Of a stretch of 64,000 bases of DNA, positions 45,701 to 55,748 are shown piece after piece. Made by a program: the position numbers and the translations under genes. The DNA comes from Asterias amurensis (lineage: Eukaryota > Echinodermata > Asteroidea > Forcipulatida > Asteriidae), in NCBI RefSeq assembly GCF_032118995.1, contig NC_092656.1:13630261-13694260 (forward strand). Reading direction: 5' to 3'. How positions within the stretch are numbered: the first letter of the stretch is position 1; every line of letters begins with the position of its first letter. The notes beneath the pieces are model-generated. The model was not told the origin of the DNA. It saw nothing but the letters and a program-made list of their open reading frames with translations, and did no database searches.

Positions 45701-48700
45701 GCTGTGGCTATGCAGTCAGTCAAACCTGGAATAATGGGGCAAACACCTTTTCTTTATGATAAGTGCACTAGTTTCTTTTACGTGTGTTACACAACACATG
45801 GGAACAACGACTTTACATCATATCCAAAGGATGAAGCATTGATTAAGTGTCTTGCTTAAGGACCCACGTGTCCTGACCGAGACTCGATTCCACACTGTGT
45901 TGACCAGAAACACCAGAGCTTGAGTTCAGAGCTCTTATCCGCTCGGCAACGACATGCCATTAGATAGCCCCCTAAATAAATGATGTCTTTGCCCCTTCTT
46001 GCCACCCCCCCTGCAAATGAAAATGTATAATTCTGCCACTGATGAATGTTTAGGTTGGATTTGAACCCCTGACCTTTGCCATTCTGGTTCAGAAGTCTTA
46101 CGACTAGACCAAAAGGTTGCCTGTTAGCTAGGTGAATTTTGTATATTCACAGCGGTTACCATCTTGATTTTCGAAAACATTTGCCTTCTATCTCGATCAG
46201 GTTTAAATATATCTGTTGAGGAAGATGGAGCAAGTAGCTTGGAAGATTCTGAAGATGAAGATGATGACAGACTGACCTCAATCTCACCCCCACCAGACGA
46301 TACTAAATGTAGGTTAACTCATACATGTTTGTTACATCAGGTTGGCTCAGTGCTTTCTTTCCCTGCCTTTCACACACCTGTGGACCCTAGTTTGAATCTC
46401 ACCTCAGACGCAGAGCCTTACATGTGGTCTGTGTTTTCAGTCCCTACCTGATTGCGTGGGTTTTCCCCCATTTGGGTTTTCCTCTTTCTTTTTTCCCCAA
46501 TTATGTGTTTTAAAGGGAAGGAAATTAATGGCAATAACAACTTTTGGTTACAAGCCTAAAGCGGCTTTCGATAGTATAAAGCATTTTGAGAAACATTTCA
46601 CTTAAAATTAATGTGGTTATGGAGAAAGATTTCAGTTTTTATGCCCCAAAATTTGAATCAGGGAAGCATTAGTGTCAGGAATGTTTCTTATATTGTGTAT
46701 CCCTATTTGGGATAATTCTTCCTGCATTGACAGATTTGCTTAAAATTGTGTTTAATGAGATTTCTATCGGTTATAGGATTTAAACAATATCGGAAAGTTC
46801 CAAAAATCAAAGGTATACCTTTATACTTTGCCTTTTACACCCAATCTCTCTATCCCACAGTATTCTACAATGAAGTTGTAGACAGCTTACAACGCACTGT
46901 AGACGAGAATGTGAAGGTAGAAAACTTAATACTGGAAGTCAACTCTTCAAAGTATGCCTATAATGTATCCATGAAGGAGCTTAACCAACTAGTAGTCAAA
47001 GCAATAATGGAGATGCCCCACCTCAAAGCAGCTGAACCTCTAACAGCCGCTCAGTTACTACCAGCACTCAAGAGGGTAGGCAAATGCATAAACATCCCAG
47101 TTTTTAAAGGCACCGGACACTATTGGTTGTTACTCAAAAGAATGTTTAGCATAAAAGTTTCTTGGTAACCAGCAATGGGGAGCTATTGATAGTACAAAAC
47201 ATTGTGAGAAAGGGCTCCCTCTATAGTAACGTATTTTTTGAGAAAGAGGTAATTTCTCACTGAAATATGAAAAGGCATTTGAAAGTACATAAATTTGCGC
47301 AGCAAGGGTGTTTTTTTTTTTTTTTTCATTAATCTCTTGCAACTTTGATAAACAATTGAGTCCAAATGTTTACAGATTTGTTTTGTATGCATCCGTTAAG
47401 GGATACACCAAGTGAGAATACTGGTCTTTTATTGTCTTTGGCAATCACCAGAAGTGTCCAGTGCCTTTAAAGGAACACGTTGCCTTGGATCGGTCGAGTT
47501 GGTCTTTGAAAAGCGTTTGTAACTGTTTGTTATAAAATGCATATGATTGGAAAGATGTTTTAAAAGTAAAATATAATGATCCACACACATTTGCCTCGAA
47601 ATTGCGTGGTTTTCCTTTTACTTTGCAAACTAACACGGTCGGCCATTTATGGGAGTCAAAATTTTGACACTATAAATGGCCGACTGTGTTTGTCGACGAG
47701 GTCAAAGGAAAACAACGCAATTTCGAGTGATACTTGTGTGGATCATTATGTTCTACTTTTAAAACATCTTTTTAATCATATGCATTTTATAACAAACGGT
47801 TACAAACGCTTTTCAAAGACCAACTCGACCGATCAAAGGCAACGTGTTCCTTTAAACTTAGCTTCATTTAAATTCCTGTACCACAAGGGAAACTTGTAAT
47901 TAATTTGGGTTTGAACAACTCTAGAAAAATTGACTGGAGTGGGACTTGAACCAACCACCTCTGGATTAACGTTCTGGTGCTCAACCAACTGAGCTCCCCA
48001 GCGTCGGTCTCCCTATTAGTCAATATGATTGTTCAGGGGTGCCAGTCACAATTCTGGGCAAGTTCTTTCAATTTTAGTTAATGAAGACATAAATGTGTGC
48101 GGCAAAGTGAAATTTTCTCCAACAGCTCACATAAACTAAACAAAGAAACTAAGCTTCAGATGTCATTCTTGAAATGACTGTTGGAAAAAAACACTTCATA
48201 ATTCTTTAAAGTGCCATTCACTTGACAGCAATTTAGAGGGTCTATGTAACTTTTGTAGGACAAAAAACACAATGTCCACAGATTTACACTTAACTTACAC
48301 AGTTTGAAGATAATGATAGTAGAAAGCTTCCCTGAAAATATTACGTGCTGAGGTGCTGTAGTTTTTGGGAAATGAGTGAAACAATGTCATGAAACTAATT
48401 TTCGTCTCATGAGACAAAAATTATTTTAATCATTTACAAACGTATTTTCATGACATTGTTATACTCATTTCTCAAAAACTACAGCACCTCAGTAAGTAAT
48501 ATTTGAAGGGAAGCTTTCAACTATCATTATCTTCAAACCCTGTTAGTGTAATGTTAATCTATGGACATTTTGAAAAGGTACCCAAGTCCTTTAACTGGGG
48601 TCCCTTGCTTAATTTTAGCATGGTTGTAAAGTGTAGCAATGTTTGACAAGATTTTGCAAGAGAACTTGGACAGTAGAAAAAATAGTTAGCCCTTACATGG

Positions 48701-51062
48701 GGTACATTTTGTAAAATTTTACATCCATGCTACATTTGAGTGAGGGACCCTTGCTAAATTGCTCTTTTGTGAAAGGGGCTTAAGGAGGAAATGTTTGTAT
48801 TTCTTGTGTACCATCTGAAGATGTTTTCAGTTTTGAGTTGCTGACTGACAAGTTTTGTTTTTCCTTCACTAGCTGCTGAATAAAATGCTTCCACTGTTTG
48901 AGAATTACATCAAGAGTGCTGAGTCACAGCTGGATTGCCTTGGTGCTTTGGAGGTGGGTAAACACTAGACTGATATCCTGTACATATAACAATAACATAG
49001 TTCCAGGAAATCTGCAATCTTCACATTCACATTTGAAACTCCACATACATTTTTGGGGGAGCTATAAATATATTGTTCTTTTCTGAAATGTTCCATGTGT
49101 TTGCCATGTTTGCAGTGTGGTTGGTTGCCTCCTGAAACTGTAACAAGTTCCAAAATTTCCTGTAAAGTGTAAAATGAAGTAATTTATAGGGAAGAACGAG
49201 TGAAAAATTATGATTTCCTAGAAATATTTCTAACAATGACATTCGGTTCATTTACATGTACAGGAGTACTGCCTGACAAGCAATTCTACTGCTATGGTGC
49301 TTCCTAAAATCCTGCTGCTGTTTTATGAAGCAGACATTCTGGGAGAGGACATGATACTGCACTGGTACAATACTCCCGCAGTGTGTTCAACAGACAGTGA
49401 AATCATCACATCAAACAGGCAACAAATTAGAACTCAGGTAAACTTAACATGACACCTTCAATCGGGCTCCTTGTAAATGATTCCGATTGTGATGGTTATT
49501 TTTGATCAAACGAGGGCCTAAATGACTAGGGTCTGTGTTGGAAGGGCTCCTATTGACAATGATCGATGGAAGTAATTATGAATGAAAGAGTCGTATGAAC
49601 AAATCTTAAGCTTGCAAGTTGGTTTAAATTCATTTAGGGGAATAGATCTTTCTAACGCAATGTCAAAGCCCAAGTTTTTGCCAACCGAGGATGGAAAATA
49701 TGGAAAGCCATAAATTAAAAAAAAAAACAGATGGGGAAAGTTTGTAACAATGTCACACTAAACTATTAAAAACAAAATGTGTTGAATTTGTTGGAAACAA
49801 AGCCACCAATCATGGGAGATGTTTTGTTTAAAGGCAGTGGACACTATTGGTAATTACTCAAAATAATTGTTCGCATGAAACCTTTCTTGGTGACAAGTAA
49901 TGGGGAGAGGTTGGTGGTATAAAACATTGTGAGAAACAGCTCCCTCTGAAGTGCCATAGTTTTGGAGAAAGAAGTAATTTTCCACGAATTTGATTTCGAG
50001 ACCTCAAGTTTAGAACTTGAGGTCTCGAAATCAACCATCTAAACGCACACAACTTCGTGTGTCAAGGGTGATTTCTTCTTTCATTATTATCTTGCAACTT
50101 TGATGACCGATTGAGTTCAAATTTTCACAGGTTTGTTATTTTATGCATATGTTGAGATACACCAACTGTGAAGGCTAGTCTTTGACAATTACCAATAGTG
50201 TCCACTGCCTTTAACTGAAAGTTTACCAAAAATGTTGAATTTGGTCAGAACCTTTGTTAACACAGTTGATAGTTTTGCTAACATTCGGCCTTCTAGGTCA
50301 ACCAGCACGGTTTGTGTATCAACAATGGAAAGGTCTATAGTACAAGGGACATTTTTAAAATCACAAATCTTAAATTAAAGCAAGCAAAATTTTCATTCTG
50401 TTGCACTTTTTTTAATCTTCGCCCAGACCCAAATAATGATTTGCAACTATTTTAGAAACTGAAAGGCAGTGGACACTTTTGGTAATTACTCAAAATAATT
50501 ATTAGCATAAAATGAGTAATGAGTAATGGGGAGAGGTTGATGCAGGTCTCAAAATAACCCACGGCACCTACAGCAATTGCCATGGTGCCCTGTGCTTTAT
50601 CTGTGGTGCCCTCAGCAAGGTTTAATTACAAACTTACATTTTCCCCATAGAAGTGCCTCTTATGGAGGAAAAGTTGCTGCGCCCCTTCAAGAGTGAAGTT
50701 CGAGGTCTGGATATGTATACAGCTCATAATAATAAGAATAATAATAATATTGAAGTCTTATATAGCGCACGTATCTATCAAACAAGGTACTCAAGGCACT
50801 TAGTTTTATACAGAAAGATTGGTTATTAAGTTATGAATTATGAGACCCAGTTATGTAGCACCTTATAAGGATTTACAAGGTGCTATGGCGCATACAGCAG
50901 CCACAGCCAGGAACACCAAGGCGAGCCCCTTCTCTTTTCGATAAGTGCACTGGGTTCTTCAAAAAATACTGGTCTTTATTCTAAAATTTGTATTTTTGAT
51001 GGCAGGTTAAACCATTCATCAAATGGCTAGAGGAAGCTGAAGAGGAGAGTGATAGTGATTGA
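33725..51062 (+). CDS. EIF2B5: Translation initiation factor eIF2B subunit epsilon, 15 coding exons
   Basis: Coding exons are 33725-33856, 36954-37078, 38014-38199, 38963-39134, 39682-39837, 40243-40328, 41203-41322, 42096-42196, 43118-43263, 44703-44931, 46201-46308, 46861-47075, 48873-48953, 49264-49437 and 51006-51062. The total is 2088 nt (695 aa; human 721), with every phase consistent and every intron GT-AG. The protein is the catalytic subunit of the guanine-nucleotide exchange factor for eIF2, the target of the integrated stress response. Residues about 20-280 form the nucleotidyltransferase-like domain ('VVLADSF', 'YTLEFL', '[14 protein letters not shown]', 'DNFDYQT'). Residues about 325-430 form the left-handed beta-helix ('[12 protein letters not shown]', 'NTYVWDNV'). 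An acidic linker (about 465-520, including 'EDSEDEDDD') leads to the C-terminal W2/HEAT catalytic domain (about 520-695). That domain has '[11 protein letters not shown]' and the two acidic-aromatic boxes, '[13 protein letters not shown]' and '[15 protein letters not shown]' at the end. Introns hold many repeats. A polyadenylation signal may be AATAAA at 52105. Confidence 0.97.
34107..35530 (-). pseudogene. Decayed CR1/jockey-type LINE reverse transcriptase (EIF2B5 intron 1)
   Basis: Transcript order runs from 35530 down. Recognisable pieces in shifting frames are '[11 protein letters not shown]', '[20 protein letters not shown]' and '[10 protein letters not shown]', which holds the catalytic ADD. 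The C-terminal '[14 protein letters not shown]' block is at about 34700 and '[13 protein letters not shown]' at about 34150. The order matches a non-LTR retrotransposon ORF2. Frameshifts and a family K insertion at 34355-34532 break it. It is antisense to EIF2B5. Confidence 0.85.
34355..34532. mobile_element. Short repeat family K copy 3, inserted in the LINE relic
   Basis: 'CAGGCCTGTG' to 'ATCAGGCCTG' as in other copies. 'GTAAGG' flanks both sides and may be a target duplication. LINE coding sequence continues on either side. Confidence 0.8.
35580..36115 (-). pseudogene. Second decayed LINE ORF2 C-terminus
   Basis: On the minus strand '[16 protein letters not shown]' leads to '[17 protein letters not shown]' and '[13 protein letters not shown]'. 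Downstream (lower coordinates) another frame continues with '[16 protein letters not shown]'. This is the region following the reverse transcriptase in CR1/Rex-like LINEs. It is a different element from the one at 34107-35530. Confidence 0.8.
36369..36860 (-). pseudogene. Decayed Ty3/gypsy-type reverse transcriptase fragment
   Basis: On the minus strand '[20 protein letters not shown]' is followed, after a frameshift near 36735, by '[16 protein letters not shown]' and 'KTAFITRYG'. 'APATFQWAM' follows in another frame. These are the ordered motifs of LTR-retrotransposon reverse transcriptase. The catalytic YLDD region is broken and stops follow. No LTRs were seen. Confidence 0.8.
39154..39498. 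mobile_element. MITE, family A relative (EIF2B5 intron 4)
   Basis: Starts 'TTAAAGGCACTGCACACGTG' and ends '...GTAGACCTTCCCTTTAA'. Its interior matches the element at 722-1084 ('AAAAAACACCCT', 'GTTGGACGAATTTGTGTGC'). It lies 20 bp past the exon 4 donor. Confidence 0.8.
40362..40808 (+). mobile_element. tRNA-derived SINE, full length (EIF2B5 intron 6)
   Basis: The head 'GGCAGAGCGGTTAAGAGCAC' contains the A box and 'GTGGGTTAGAGTCCCAG' the B box. The body includes 'GACACTTAACCATTGC', and the tail 'GCGCTATATAAGAAACC' ends in (ATT)n. Confidence 0.85.
41405..41582. repeat. Foldback family I copy 2 (EIF2B5 intron 7)
   Basis: 'GGTTCATACTTCCTGCGAAT' is mirrored by 'AGCAGGAAGTATGAATC'. 'TTTGACGTCACAA' and its mirror lie inside. 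Confidence 0.8.
41925..42045. mobile_element. TTAA MITE family D fragment next to EIF2B5 exon 8
   Basis: 'TTAAAAGATTTGAGTACTTT' and 'ATGTCCACAGATTTACATTA' match the left part of the copy at 56230. The right half is missing. It ends about 50 bp before the exon 8 acceptor. Confidence 0.65.
42470..43025. repeat. Inverted-repeat-bounded element in EIF2B5 intron 8
   Basis: 'GGGGCCAATTTCATTTCACTGC' opens the stretch and 'CTTATGAAATTTGGCCATGG' closes it, an imperfect terminal inversion. 'GTAAGCA' motifs recur inside. The ends are soft. Confidence 0.5.
43298..43687. mobile_element. Foldback MITE family B copy 5 (EIF2B5 intron 9)
   Basis: TTAA at both ends, full termini, and strong complementarity across the centre 'GTCAAAATTTTGAC'. 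It begins 35 bp past the exon 9 donor. Confidence 0.9.
43905..44180 (+). pseudogene. LINE 3'-end relic (EIF2B5 intron 9)
   Basis: The plus strand encodes '[19 protein letters not shown]' then '[10 protein letters not shown]', the usual C-terminus of CR1/Rex-like ORF2. 'GCGCCAGGAGTGTCACC' and a (TTA)n tail follow. It could be the 3' end of the same family as the relic at 35580. Confidence 0.75.
44340..44505. repeat. Inverted repeat in EIF2B5 intron 9
   Basis: 'ATATGGAAAGGTTTGCTGTAACACCATGT' starts the left arm (core 'TAACACCATGTAATGACTAT'). The right arm has 'TAGTCATTACATGGTGTTAC' and 'CTTTCCATAT'. A solo half appears near 36225-36255. Confidence 0.75.
44970..45354. mobile_element. MITE family A copy (EIF2B5 intron 10), inverted
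   Basis: The left end is degraded near 44970. The right end '...GTGTCCACTGCCTTTAA' is intact and shares its TTAA with the next element. The interior hairpin 'GATTTCGAGACCTCA' is clear. Confidence 0.8.
45351..45580. mobile_element. MITE A relative, truncated (EIF2B5 intron 10)
   Basis: Begins 'TTAAAGGCGCTGGACACTTTTGG' at the TTAA that ends the previous copy. It is lost after 'GAAATTACCTCTTTCTC', near where a SINE follows. Confidence 0.75.
45600..45957 (-). mobile_element. tRNA-derived SINE, diverged (EIF2B5 intron 10)
   Basis: On the minus strand the head at 45957 ('TGCCGAGCGGATAAGAGC') and a B-box-like 'GGAATCGAGTCTCGG' are present. 'AAGCAAGACACTTAATCAATGC' follows. The tail is indistinct. 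Confidence 0.65.
47104..47470. mobile_element. MITE family A copy (EIF2B5 intron 12)
   Basis: 'TTAAAGGCACCGGACACTATTGG' to '...GTGTCCAGTGCCTTTAA'. The last TTAA (47467-47470) also starts the family B element that follows. It starts 29 bp past the exon 12 donor. Confidence 0.85.
47467..47855. mobile_element. Foldback MITE family B copy 6 (EIF2B5 intron 12)
   Basis: Complete termini and TTAA on both sides, with the central 'CGGCCATTTATGGGAGTC' hairpin. Confidence 0.9.
47917..48005 (-). repeat. tRNA-like relic
   Basis: The minus strand reads 'GGGGAGCTCAGTTGGTTGAG', an A-box head, and then 'GTGGTTCAAGTCCCACTCC', a B box and T arm. The anticodon stem does not pair, so this is a SINE head or tRNA pseudogene rather than a tRNA gene. 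Similar tRNA-like pieces occur near 46045-46135. Confidence 0.5.
48200..48595. mobile_element. TTAA MITE family D copy (EIF2B5 intron 12)
   Basis: The right end reads 'ATGGACATTTTGAAAAGGTACC...CCTTTAA'. The halves mirror each other across 'ATGTCATGAAACTAATTTTC'. The left terminus is degraded. Confidence 0.7.
49828..50214. mobile_element. MITE family A copy, complete (EIF2B5 intron 14)
   Basis: TTAA and intact 'AGGCAGTGGACACTATTGG' on both sides. It is a good reference copy for the family. A separate end fragment lies at about 50463-50540. Confidence 0.92.
50728..50975 (-). mobile_element. SINE 3'-half (EIF2B5 intron 14)
   Basis: An (AAT)n run, then 'TATATAGCGCACG', 'CAAGGTACTCAAGGCAC' and 'TAAGTGCACTGGGTTCTT', the reverse of a SINE body. 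The head is missing. Confidence 0.65.
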
Positions 51063-51108
51063 GAAAGGTTACCATAGCAACAACAAGAAAACAAACCTCA
51101 ACTACTAG

Positions 51109-51382
51109 GAGCAAGTTCGAGTTCACACCATGGTGAACTAAAAGTTGATCATTGCTTGACTACTGGTCGACCATTTGAAACCAGCCTCATGACCATGGTT
51201 TCTTCCGTGGTTCCGATAGCCTGTTCCATGCTAACATGTATAAAGTGCAGAGGGAAACCAGTGACACTATAGTGAAAAGGTGGAAGAGCTTCCAAAGGGA
51301 GTCGTTCAAGTGAGTGCGTCACTGCGCATGAACATTGCTGGTCACTAGTCGACTAAATGTTCACACTCGACCTGCTCTTGGA
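51109..51382. mobile_element. Foldback family M copy 2, in the EIF2B5 3' UTR
   Basis: 'GGAGCAAGTTCGAGTTCACACC' begins it about 45 bp past the stop codon, and '...CACTCGACCTGCTC' ends it. 'TGGTCGACCA'-like blocks mirror each other. Any EIF2B5 mRNA of normal length would carry it. Confidence 0.75.
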
Positions 51383-52104
51383 GCTGCACATAGGAAATAT
51401 ATCTCTCTTTTATTTATAACATAAATACATATATAAAGGCAAAGTCAATGTCTTATGATATTCAGGTTGTTATTTTAAAAAACCTAGTAAAATTGCTGCG
51501 GTAAAGTTGTGTTACATCTTGCCTCTGAATTGACCGTTTGAAACATTTGATGGACTGTTAAGGCTTGCACATCCAATGTGGTCAAGTCATCAGACTTGAG
51601 TTGTGAATCACAGTTGACTCTTTCTTATGACTTATGAATAAGACCAGAACAAAATTACATCCCATCGATTAAGAGTAAATGGATACTTGCGAGAATTGTG
51701 TACGTGAATAATTGACCACAGACGTATCCCACCACGTCTGCTTCCTTTTACTTGTGTTGAAAAATACCATTCATAAATACCCCAGACAGTTTCTCTACTC
51801 CTATTGGTGGAGAGCGTGTCAGGTGGGGGTGTTTAAACGGTTGATAATGACCAGTGTTTATAACCGGCTGGCTTCCGCGTGTCAGGCTCGCAAGATTATC
51901 ACGCGGAGCGCAATTCATAGCTATTAGTAACAGCGCGTAACCTAGTTCTAAGCGCACGCGCGTAATCTATTTCTAATTGCACGCGCATACACACAACCCA
52001 CGCGCAACAGACTCTTCACAAACCTCGAATTTTCAACTGTCAAAGTGTCTGTAATTGTTTTTTTGTTTTTTTCGTTTTTTAACAAAAGGGCATTTATGAA
52101 TGGA

Positions 52105-52110
52105 AATAAA
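52105..52110 (+). terminator. EIF2B5: Possible polyadenylation signal for EIF2B5
   Basis: AATAAA lies about 1.04 kb past the stop codon. It is the first canonical hexamer I noticed on the plus strand in the presumed 3' UTR. That UTR would include the family M foldback at 51109-51382. Confidence 0.3.
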
Positions 52111-52216
52111 AGAGTAGTGACTCGTTGTTTAAATTCTTGCAGGGTCGTTGCCGTGCGCTAATGGCCCTCGTCTTCGGCTTGGGCCTTTAATACACGTCAA
52201 TTGGACCCTGCCGGCT

Positions 52217-52591
52217 TTAAAGCCATTGGACCCTTTCAATAAACAGTGTTGTCCAAGGCCCACACTTAGTGTACCACAACTTCTACGTCAAAATAACAAA
52301 CCTGTGAAAATTTAGGCTCAATCGGTCATCGGAGTCGGGAGACAACAACGGAAAAACCCACCCATGTTTCCGTGCGTTTCGCCGTGTCATGACATGTGTT
52401 TAAAATAAATCTGAAATTCTCGTTAACGAGAATTTATATTGTTTTACCATTTTCTCAAAAAGTAAAGCATTTCATGGACTAATATTTCAAGAGAAGTCTT
52501 TCACCATTACCTTCTGTAAACCCTGTAAATTATTTGTAAATCTGTGAACTTTTTTTTTTTTTTCTGTACCACAAGGGTCCAATGGCTTTAA
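52217..52591. mobile_element. TTAA MITE family C copy 3
   Basis: 'TTAAAGCCATTGGACCCTTTC' to '...GGGTCCAATGGCTTTAA', TTAA on both sides. The interior is nearly identical to the copy at 22845. Confidence 0.88.
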
Positions 52592-52706
52592 ACGGCCGTG
52601 TAAGAACTCGTCGCTACCCTTTTATTCCCTTATTTAAATGCAGAAACAAGCAAAGCAAGGTTAAACAATCAAGTGTCAGGGTATAAGCTACTATTACATA
52701 CATGTA

Positions 52707-52825
52707 CATCCAACCCTTGGTGAGCAATGACAGCTAACCCTGGGTTAACTACTGGTACACCTAACTTTTGGTTAACTGGTACAGCCAACCTTGGGTTAAT
52801 TACTAGTACAGCCAACCCTCCCAGC
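52707..52825. repeat. Short degenerate minisatellite
   Basis: About four tandem units of roughly 29 bp, with 'GGTACAGCCAACCCT' and 'GGGTTAACTACT' recurring. The valine/proline-rich frame on the minus strand is a product of the tandem units, not a protein. Confidence 0.7.
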
Positions 52826-52948
52826 CAACCAGAAAACAGATGCATGAGGATGTGAACCTTCCTGATACTAGACCGGTCCCACGTATAATGCTTTAACAAG
52901 TGAAGAACAAAAACACCTGCACTCTAGCAGGTCCCAATGTTCAAATGC

Positions 52949-53198
52949 TTAAAGGGACATGTTGCCTGGGGTGGGTCAAATTGGTCCAGGAAAAGCGTTT
53001 GAAACCATTTGTTTTAAAATGCATATGATCAGAAAGATGTTTTAAAAGTAAAAATATAACGATCCACACAAATATGCCTCGAACTAACACAATTGGCCAT
53101 TTTGTGGAGTCATAAACTTAACTCCACAATGATGTGCCGCGGTAGGTTACACTTTTCATAAATCAACTCACCTGATCCAAGACAACATTTCCCTTTAA
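52949..53198. mobile_element. Foldback MITE family B, diverged short copy
   Basis: 'TTAAAGGGACATGTTGCCTGG' on the left and '...GACAACATTTCCCTTTAA' on the right. The middle keeps 'ATGATCAGAAAGATGTTTTA', but the central hairpin is reduced. Confidence 0.75.
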
Positions 53199-53215
53199 CA
53201 TGTTCACAGTCAATA

Positions 53216-53373
53216 GACCTTTATCACCGTGTCACCCTCTTAGTCATGTTCCTGGTTCCAATAACAGTAAACATGGCACCAGACTATTATTTCGTCCAGC
53301 CTCAGTTTGGTTACAATGAGTTGGAATGGAGTAAAAAATCAAGATGGCCACACCGTGATAAAGATCTATAAGG
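53216..53373. mobile_element. Terminal-inverted-repeat element P, short copy
   Basis: 'ATAGACCTTTATCACCGTGT' at the left is mirrored by 'CACCGTGATAAAGATCTAT' at the right. Between them are 'CATGTTCC' and 'CAGCCTCAGTTTGGTTACAA'. A longer copy is at 58548. Confidence 0.8.
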
Positions 53374-53886
53374 TAAAGCCCACTCATTCTAGTCTTGTTT
53401 CAAGACCATACTGTTGTTAATACTCCATGATTCCCTGCTTTGTTTTACTTGGTTTACTCTTTGTTTCACTTGGTTTACTCTTTGTTTCATTGTGACAACG
53501 ATATTGTCAATAGTATATTATTCCAGAAATTCTGAAATTTAACTCTGCAGTTGAGCATGGGAAAGATTCAGAAACTCTGGGTTGTCATTTATTTCCACTC
53601 AAACAATGCCATACTATTGTATAATGCGAGACTTTGACAGGCAAGTTGGCAGCAATCTTTCCAGTTATTAACTTATCGGGGTGAGGGTCATTGCTAATGG
53701 AAGAGTCTAAACTAGGATATATATTTTATCATGTATGTTATGCAATGACTGCATTTCAACCTTTTGGTTACATTTGGTTTAGATTTCACAGAAATCTAGT
53801 GTCCTCAGCACCAGTGAAGTAGATCACATAGCAGGATTTCTTTATATGAGGAAGACAAAAACGCTGATTTTCTTCACAAGTCTGAC

Positions 53887-54235
53887 TTAAAGACACTGGA
53901 CACTATTGGTAATTGTCAAAGACCAGTCTTCTCACTTGGTGTATCTCAACATATGCATAAAATAACAAACCTGCTCAATCGGTCTTCGAAGTTGCGAGAT
54001 AATAATGGAGGAAAAAACACCCTTGTCGCACAAAGTTGTGTGCTGTCAGATGCTTGGTTCGAGACCTCAAATTCTAAATCTGAGGTCTCAAAATCAAAGT
54101 CGTGGAAAATTACTTCAGAGGGAGCCGTTTCTCAAAATGTTTTATACTATCAACCTCTCCCCATTACTCGTTGCCAAGTAAGGTTTTATGCTAACAATTA
54201 TTTTGAGTAACTACCATAAGTGTCCACTTCCTTCA
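53887..54235. mobile_element. MITE family A copy, inverted
   Basis: 'TTAAAGACACTGGACACTATTGG' starts it and '...AGTGTCCACTTCCTTCAG' ends it. The interior palindrome is 'GAGACCTCAAATTC' with its mirror. Confidence 0.8.
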
Positions 54236-54650
54236 GATAAAAGTTTGAAATTTCTCATCCCTGACTCGTCCATTGCTTACACAGTTCCAATCATGTACAT
54301 TTCATAAGAATAATGAATTGATAAGGAAAGTTGGTTACCACCCATCAATCCCAACACTGGTTACACTGGTGATACAAACTGTGACAGGATGAACGAATAT
54401 AAGGCCAGTTGGTCATTTAAGGTTTCAATATATTTATCTATTGTGCAATTTATTCAGGTACAAATATAAACCAAAGTACATTCTGTCATAGGAGGTATAA
54501 ATGAGCACACACCATTATAGCAAAAGAAAATTCTATCGGCGATTCATTATGAAAAGAATGGGCTGTAAAGAAGTGAACATCGATTGTTGCTTAAATAAAG
54601 ATTAGCAAGTTACAAATCTAGAATTGCTTGAACATAATCTTTTTTTCATT

Positions 54651-54818
54651 AAGCCCGGTTCATACTTCATGCAAATGTGAAGCGAACTTGACGTCACAAC
54701 CCTCCTTTCGCAGCGATATTCGCAAGTGAGTAGAGCAGACTTGAACTGCTGCAAATTATTCGTAGCGAATTTGTGACGTCACAACATTCGATTCGCAGGA
54801 AGTATGAACCGGGCATTA
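54651..54818. repeat. Foldback family I copy 3
   Basis: 'GCCCGGTTCATACTTC' is mirrored by 'GAAGTATGAACCGGGC'. 'TTGACGTCACAA' is repeated in inverted form. Confidence 0.85.
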
Positions 54819-55480
54819 CTCTGGCTTAGCCTGGCATTAGCCCCAGGTGAGGTCTCTGTCAACAATCCTTTAAGTTTCCCTGGCCTAGGTTTAGTAAAGT
54901 CCAGTAAGCTATGCGTACCCCTGATGAACTAAACACAAGTTAATAAAATATAACACTTTTTATTTTAAGGAGAACTACATTGTACCTAGTCTTTAACCAT
55001 CAACAATGATCACCATCAATATTGCAAGTCTTGTTTGATTGTATTTGACTTCCATAGTCATATTGCAGAAACATATTTTACCTGCACCATTGTCAGTAGA
55101 CCCTTTGCACTAAACAGTGCCTTCACTGAGGACAAAGGAAGACCTGTTAGTCAGAAATTGTGTATAGCACATACGCATGTGCATGTCTCCTTTTGATGTA
55201 ATCGATGGTGTTCTATGCAAAATGGTCTACTGAAATACGGTTCAGTGAATGAAACAATACACTTGCTTGAAAATAAGGTTTGTGTAGGATCTTGGGGAAA
55301 TGACAAATACAACCCAGCCAAGAAAAGAATTATAAATGCTGGTCCATTTCATACAGTGTAGCTTTGAATCAAGTCTTAAAGCATAATTCGAGCGGAATAG
55401 TCAGATAAATATTCTATTTCACTGTCCTACAAAACTGAAACTATAAGAGAAAATGCAGTTAGAAGATTTACTACCGGTGG
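54819..55480. other. Intergenic, nothing recognised
   Basis: No exon or repeat boundary was identified. Confidence 0.3.
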
Positions 55481-55485
55481 GAATA

Positions 55486-55735
55486 ATAATAACAATTTAT
55501 TCGTTCTTGTATGAGCGCATTACAATAACGTATCAATGCGCTTTACATTAGCCCTTCGAAGGCTTTTTCGACCACTATGGCCCTTCGAAAGCTTTTTCAA
55601 CAACTATATATCACCCTCACTGCCATGACTGCACTTGCATGTATCCATGTATACTCCTGGGAAATGAGAAGCAGTTATACATGTAGTAAAGCATCTTGCT
55701 CGTGGATACAAGTGTCATGACCGGGAACACTTTCT
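55486..55735. mobile_element. SINE-like 3' portion
   Basis: (AAT)n, then 'ATGAGCGCATTACAATAACG', 'GCGCTTTACATTAGCCC' and 'AAGTGTCATGACCGGGAAC', a reversed SINE with a partial B box. A family B MITE follows. Confidence 0.5.
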
Positions 55736-55748
55736 ACAACTGCATGTA

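Noticed and set aside
47917..48005. Functional tRNA gene
   Set aside because: A and B boxes are recognisable but the anticodon stem does not pair and there is no T-run terminator in place.
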